From an uncultured bacterium (GTDB taxonomy: Bacteria > Actinomycetota > Coriobacteriia > Coriobacteriales > Coriobacteriaceae): a stretch of 5,511 bases of DNA. Position 1 is the stretch's first letter. Each line of letters opens with the position of its first letter. The DNA lies in the NCBI GenBank assembly GCA_905215115.1, contig CAJMOP010000124.1, positions 1 through 5,511 on the forward strand, read 5' to 3'. Below the pieces are notes generated by a model that had not been told where the DNA came from, searched no databases, and saw only the letters and a list, made by a program, of their open reading frames with translations. A program made the translations under genes and the position numbers. Positions 4,667 through 5,511 of the stretch are shown piece by piece.

Positions 4667-4954
4667 ACAAAGTCCTTTCAAATCGCGACGGGCCTGCCCG
4701 TCGACTGCGCGCATCCAACTTCACGCGCCAAAAGCTGAAATGCAACTTTAGCGGGTTCAAGCGAAAAATAAAGCCCATGGCAGGCGAACGGCGCAACGTC
4801 TTTCGGCGAAGGGAATGTCAAGTACAAACTGGATAAAGTGGCCGAGTTTTTGCTATCGACGCGAGCCATCGAACACGTTTTGAAACTTTGCTGCAGCGCG
4901 CGGGATGTCGGCGCGAGACTTTATCATAGGGTGACAAACAACGATGAGGAGCAC
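4667..4954. other. Divergent intergenic region between the SDR and the acidic-protein gene
   Basis: 288 nt between two outward-facing genes must hold both promoters. The minus strand has a consensus TTGACA (4821-4816), but no good -10 at 16-18 nt. The plus strand has TATCAT (4923-4928 region, within ACTTTATCATAGG) about 30 nt before the ATG, without a clear -35. No gene seen. Confidence 0.4.
4686..4703. promoter_or_regulatory. 18-bp palindrome upstream of the SDR: operator or leader hairpin
   Basis: CGACGGGC (4686-4693) and GCCCGTCG (4696-4703) are perfect reverse complements around CT. It lies 19 nt upstream of the SDR ATG and 7 nt from its ribosome binding site. The position suits a repressor operator close to the transcription start, or a leader stem affecting translation. 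No regulator gene is adjacent in the window. Confidence 0.45.
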
Positions 4955-5511
4955 ATGCCTATGACAGACGAGCTGGACCCCCAGACTCAACAGCATATTG
5001 ATAATTCCGCAGACACCATTGACGACTGCGATACTTCCACCAGAAGCGATGGCGGCATTGATGCCGCTGTCGAGGAGGCTCCTGCCGCCGCAGACGAGGC
5101 CGCAGACGCAAATGTCGCCGCAGAGCAAGACAAAGAAGAGCAGCTAGAGCAGCCGGACCCGAGCGATACTGAGCCCAAGGCTGAGAACGCTCCGCAAGCA
5201 GCAGGCCCCATCGAGGTGTCTTCGGAAGAAGAGCTCGACGCCGTCATGGACTCCATGATGGATGCCGTCAAAGCGATGAAAGACGCTGTCGCCGATGCCG
5301 ATGTCGACGCCGAGGAAGAGGAAGCTGCCGAGGCCGCCTCGACGTTTGTGCCCGGCGAGACCCCGGTTGCCGACCAGGGCAGCACCATGCCCTCGTTCCT
5401 GCAACTCGAGCACCCCACGATCGGCACCGACGCGGTCGACCCACACGCAGCGGGCTTTTCCGTGATCGAAGGCGGCACCGGCAATATCGCCGCGCCGCAG
5501 GCTACCGATGC
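4955..5511 (+). CDS. Unrecognised acidic, low-complexity protein, N-terminal part (runs off window)
   Basis: A reading frame without a stop runs from 4955 to the window end, 185 full codons visible. The ribosome binding site GAGGAG (4946-4951) is 3 nt from the ATG at 4955 and 9 nt from a second in-frame ATG at 4961 (MTDELDPQTQ); the second spacing is more usual, so the true start is probably 4961. The first 130 or so residues are rich in Asp, Glu and Ala with hardly any aromatic or basic residues, typical of a disordered acidic region; a short helix-like stretch (EELDAVMDSMMDAVKAMKDAV, with its first E omitted here) lies near residues 88-108. After about 130 residues the composition changes to an ordered-looking segment (MPSFLQLEHPTIGTDAVDP, then GFSVIEGGTGNIAAP). 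No signal peptide or membrane segment is visible in this part. The antisense strand shows a Ser/Ala-rich frame that is only the mirror of this bias. I do not recognise the family. Confidence 0.8.
   Translation, partial: MPMTDELDPQTQQHIDNSADTIDDCDTSTRSDGGIDAAVEEAPAAADEAADANVAAEQDKEEQLEQPDPSDTEPKAENAPQAAGPIEVSSEEELDAVMDSMMDAVKAMKDAVADADVDAEEEEAAEAASTFVPGETPVADQGSTMPSFLQLEHPTIGTDAVDPHAAGFSVIEGGTGNIAAPQATD

Noticed and set aside
3983..4738. A 251-codon open frame on the + strand opposite the SDR
   Set aside because: It mirrors the SDR's codons in antisense (Gly/Leu/Val-rich) and shows no family motif.
4987..5484. A Ser/Ala-rich frame on the minus strand
   Set aside because: It is the antisense of the Asp/Glu/Ala-rich + strand gene, which has a proper ribosome binding site.

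Overview
The window looks like chromosomal DNA from a high-GC gut Actinobacterium of the class Coriobacteriia, most likely Collinsella or a close relative. This is inferred from codon use, GC level (about 65% in a hand-counted 60-nt sample inside the LOG-family gene) and gene content. No rRNA or marker gene is present to prove it.

Layout, left to right. (1) The 3' end of a DegV-family lipid-binding protein on the + strand (1-482). (2) A visibly AT-richer patch (42% GC in the hand-counted sample 841-900) holding a type II toxin-antitoxin operon on the - strand: a DinJ/RelB-like antitoxin (1186-887) followed 2 nt later by a YafQ-like RelE-superfamily toxin (884-576). The patch has a perfect 15-bp inverted repeat on its left (498-560) and a perfect 50-bp palindrome on its right (1227-1276). 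(3) A LOG-family (TIGR00730) phosphoribohydrolase on the - strand (2058-1300). (4) tgt, tRNA-guanine transglycosylase for queuosine tRNA modification, on the - strand (3411-2272). A strong intrinsic terminator lies between tgt and the LOG gene, only 16 nt ahead of the LOG start codon. (5) A 454-nt intergenic region (3412-3865) without a credible gene but full of structured repeats: direct and inverted copies of a short motif, a 17-bp tandem repeat, a 100-nt nested inverted repeat containing a terminator-like hairpin, and a further hairpin directly after the next gene. (6) A short-chain dehydrogenase on the - strand (4666-3866) whose sequence blocks match the clostridial NADP-dependent 12-alpha-hydroxysteroid dehydrogenase as I remember it, with a short extra segment in the nucleotide-binding glycine loop. 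(7) A divergent intergenic region with a compact palindrome ahead of the SDR. (8) The 5' end of an acidic, low-complexity protein on the + strand (4955 or 4961 to the window edge), not recognised.

The genes do not form one pathway. tgt, LOG and degV are housekeeping or general metabolic genes; the toxin-antitoxin pair looks acquired; the SDR points to bile-acid transformation in the gut. The parts most worth checking are the SDR's substrate and its loop insertion, the 50-bp palindrome at the toxin-antitoxin promoter, the terminator crowding the LOG start, and the repeat cluster between tgt and the SDR. I saw nothing that clearly amounts to a new multi-gene system.
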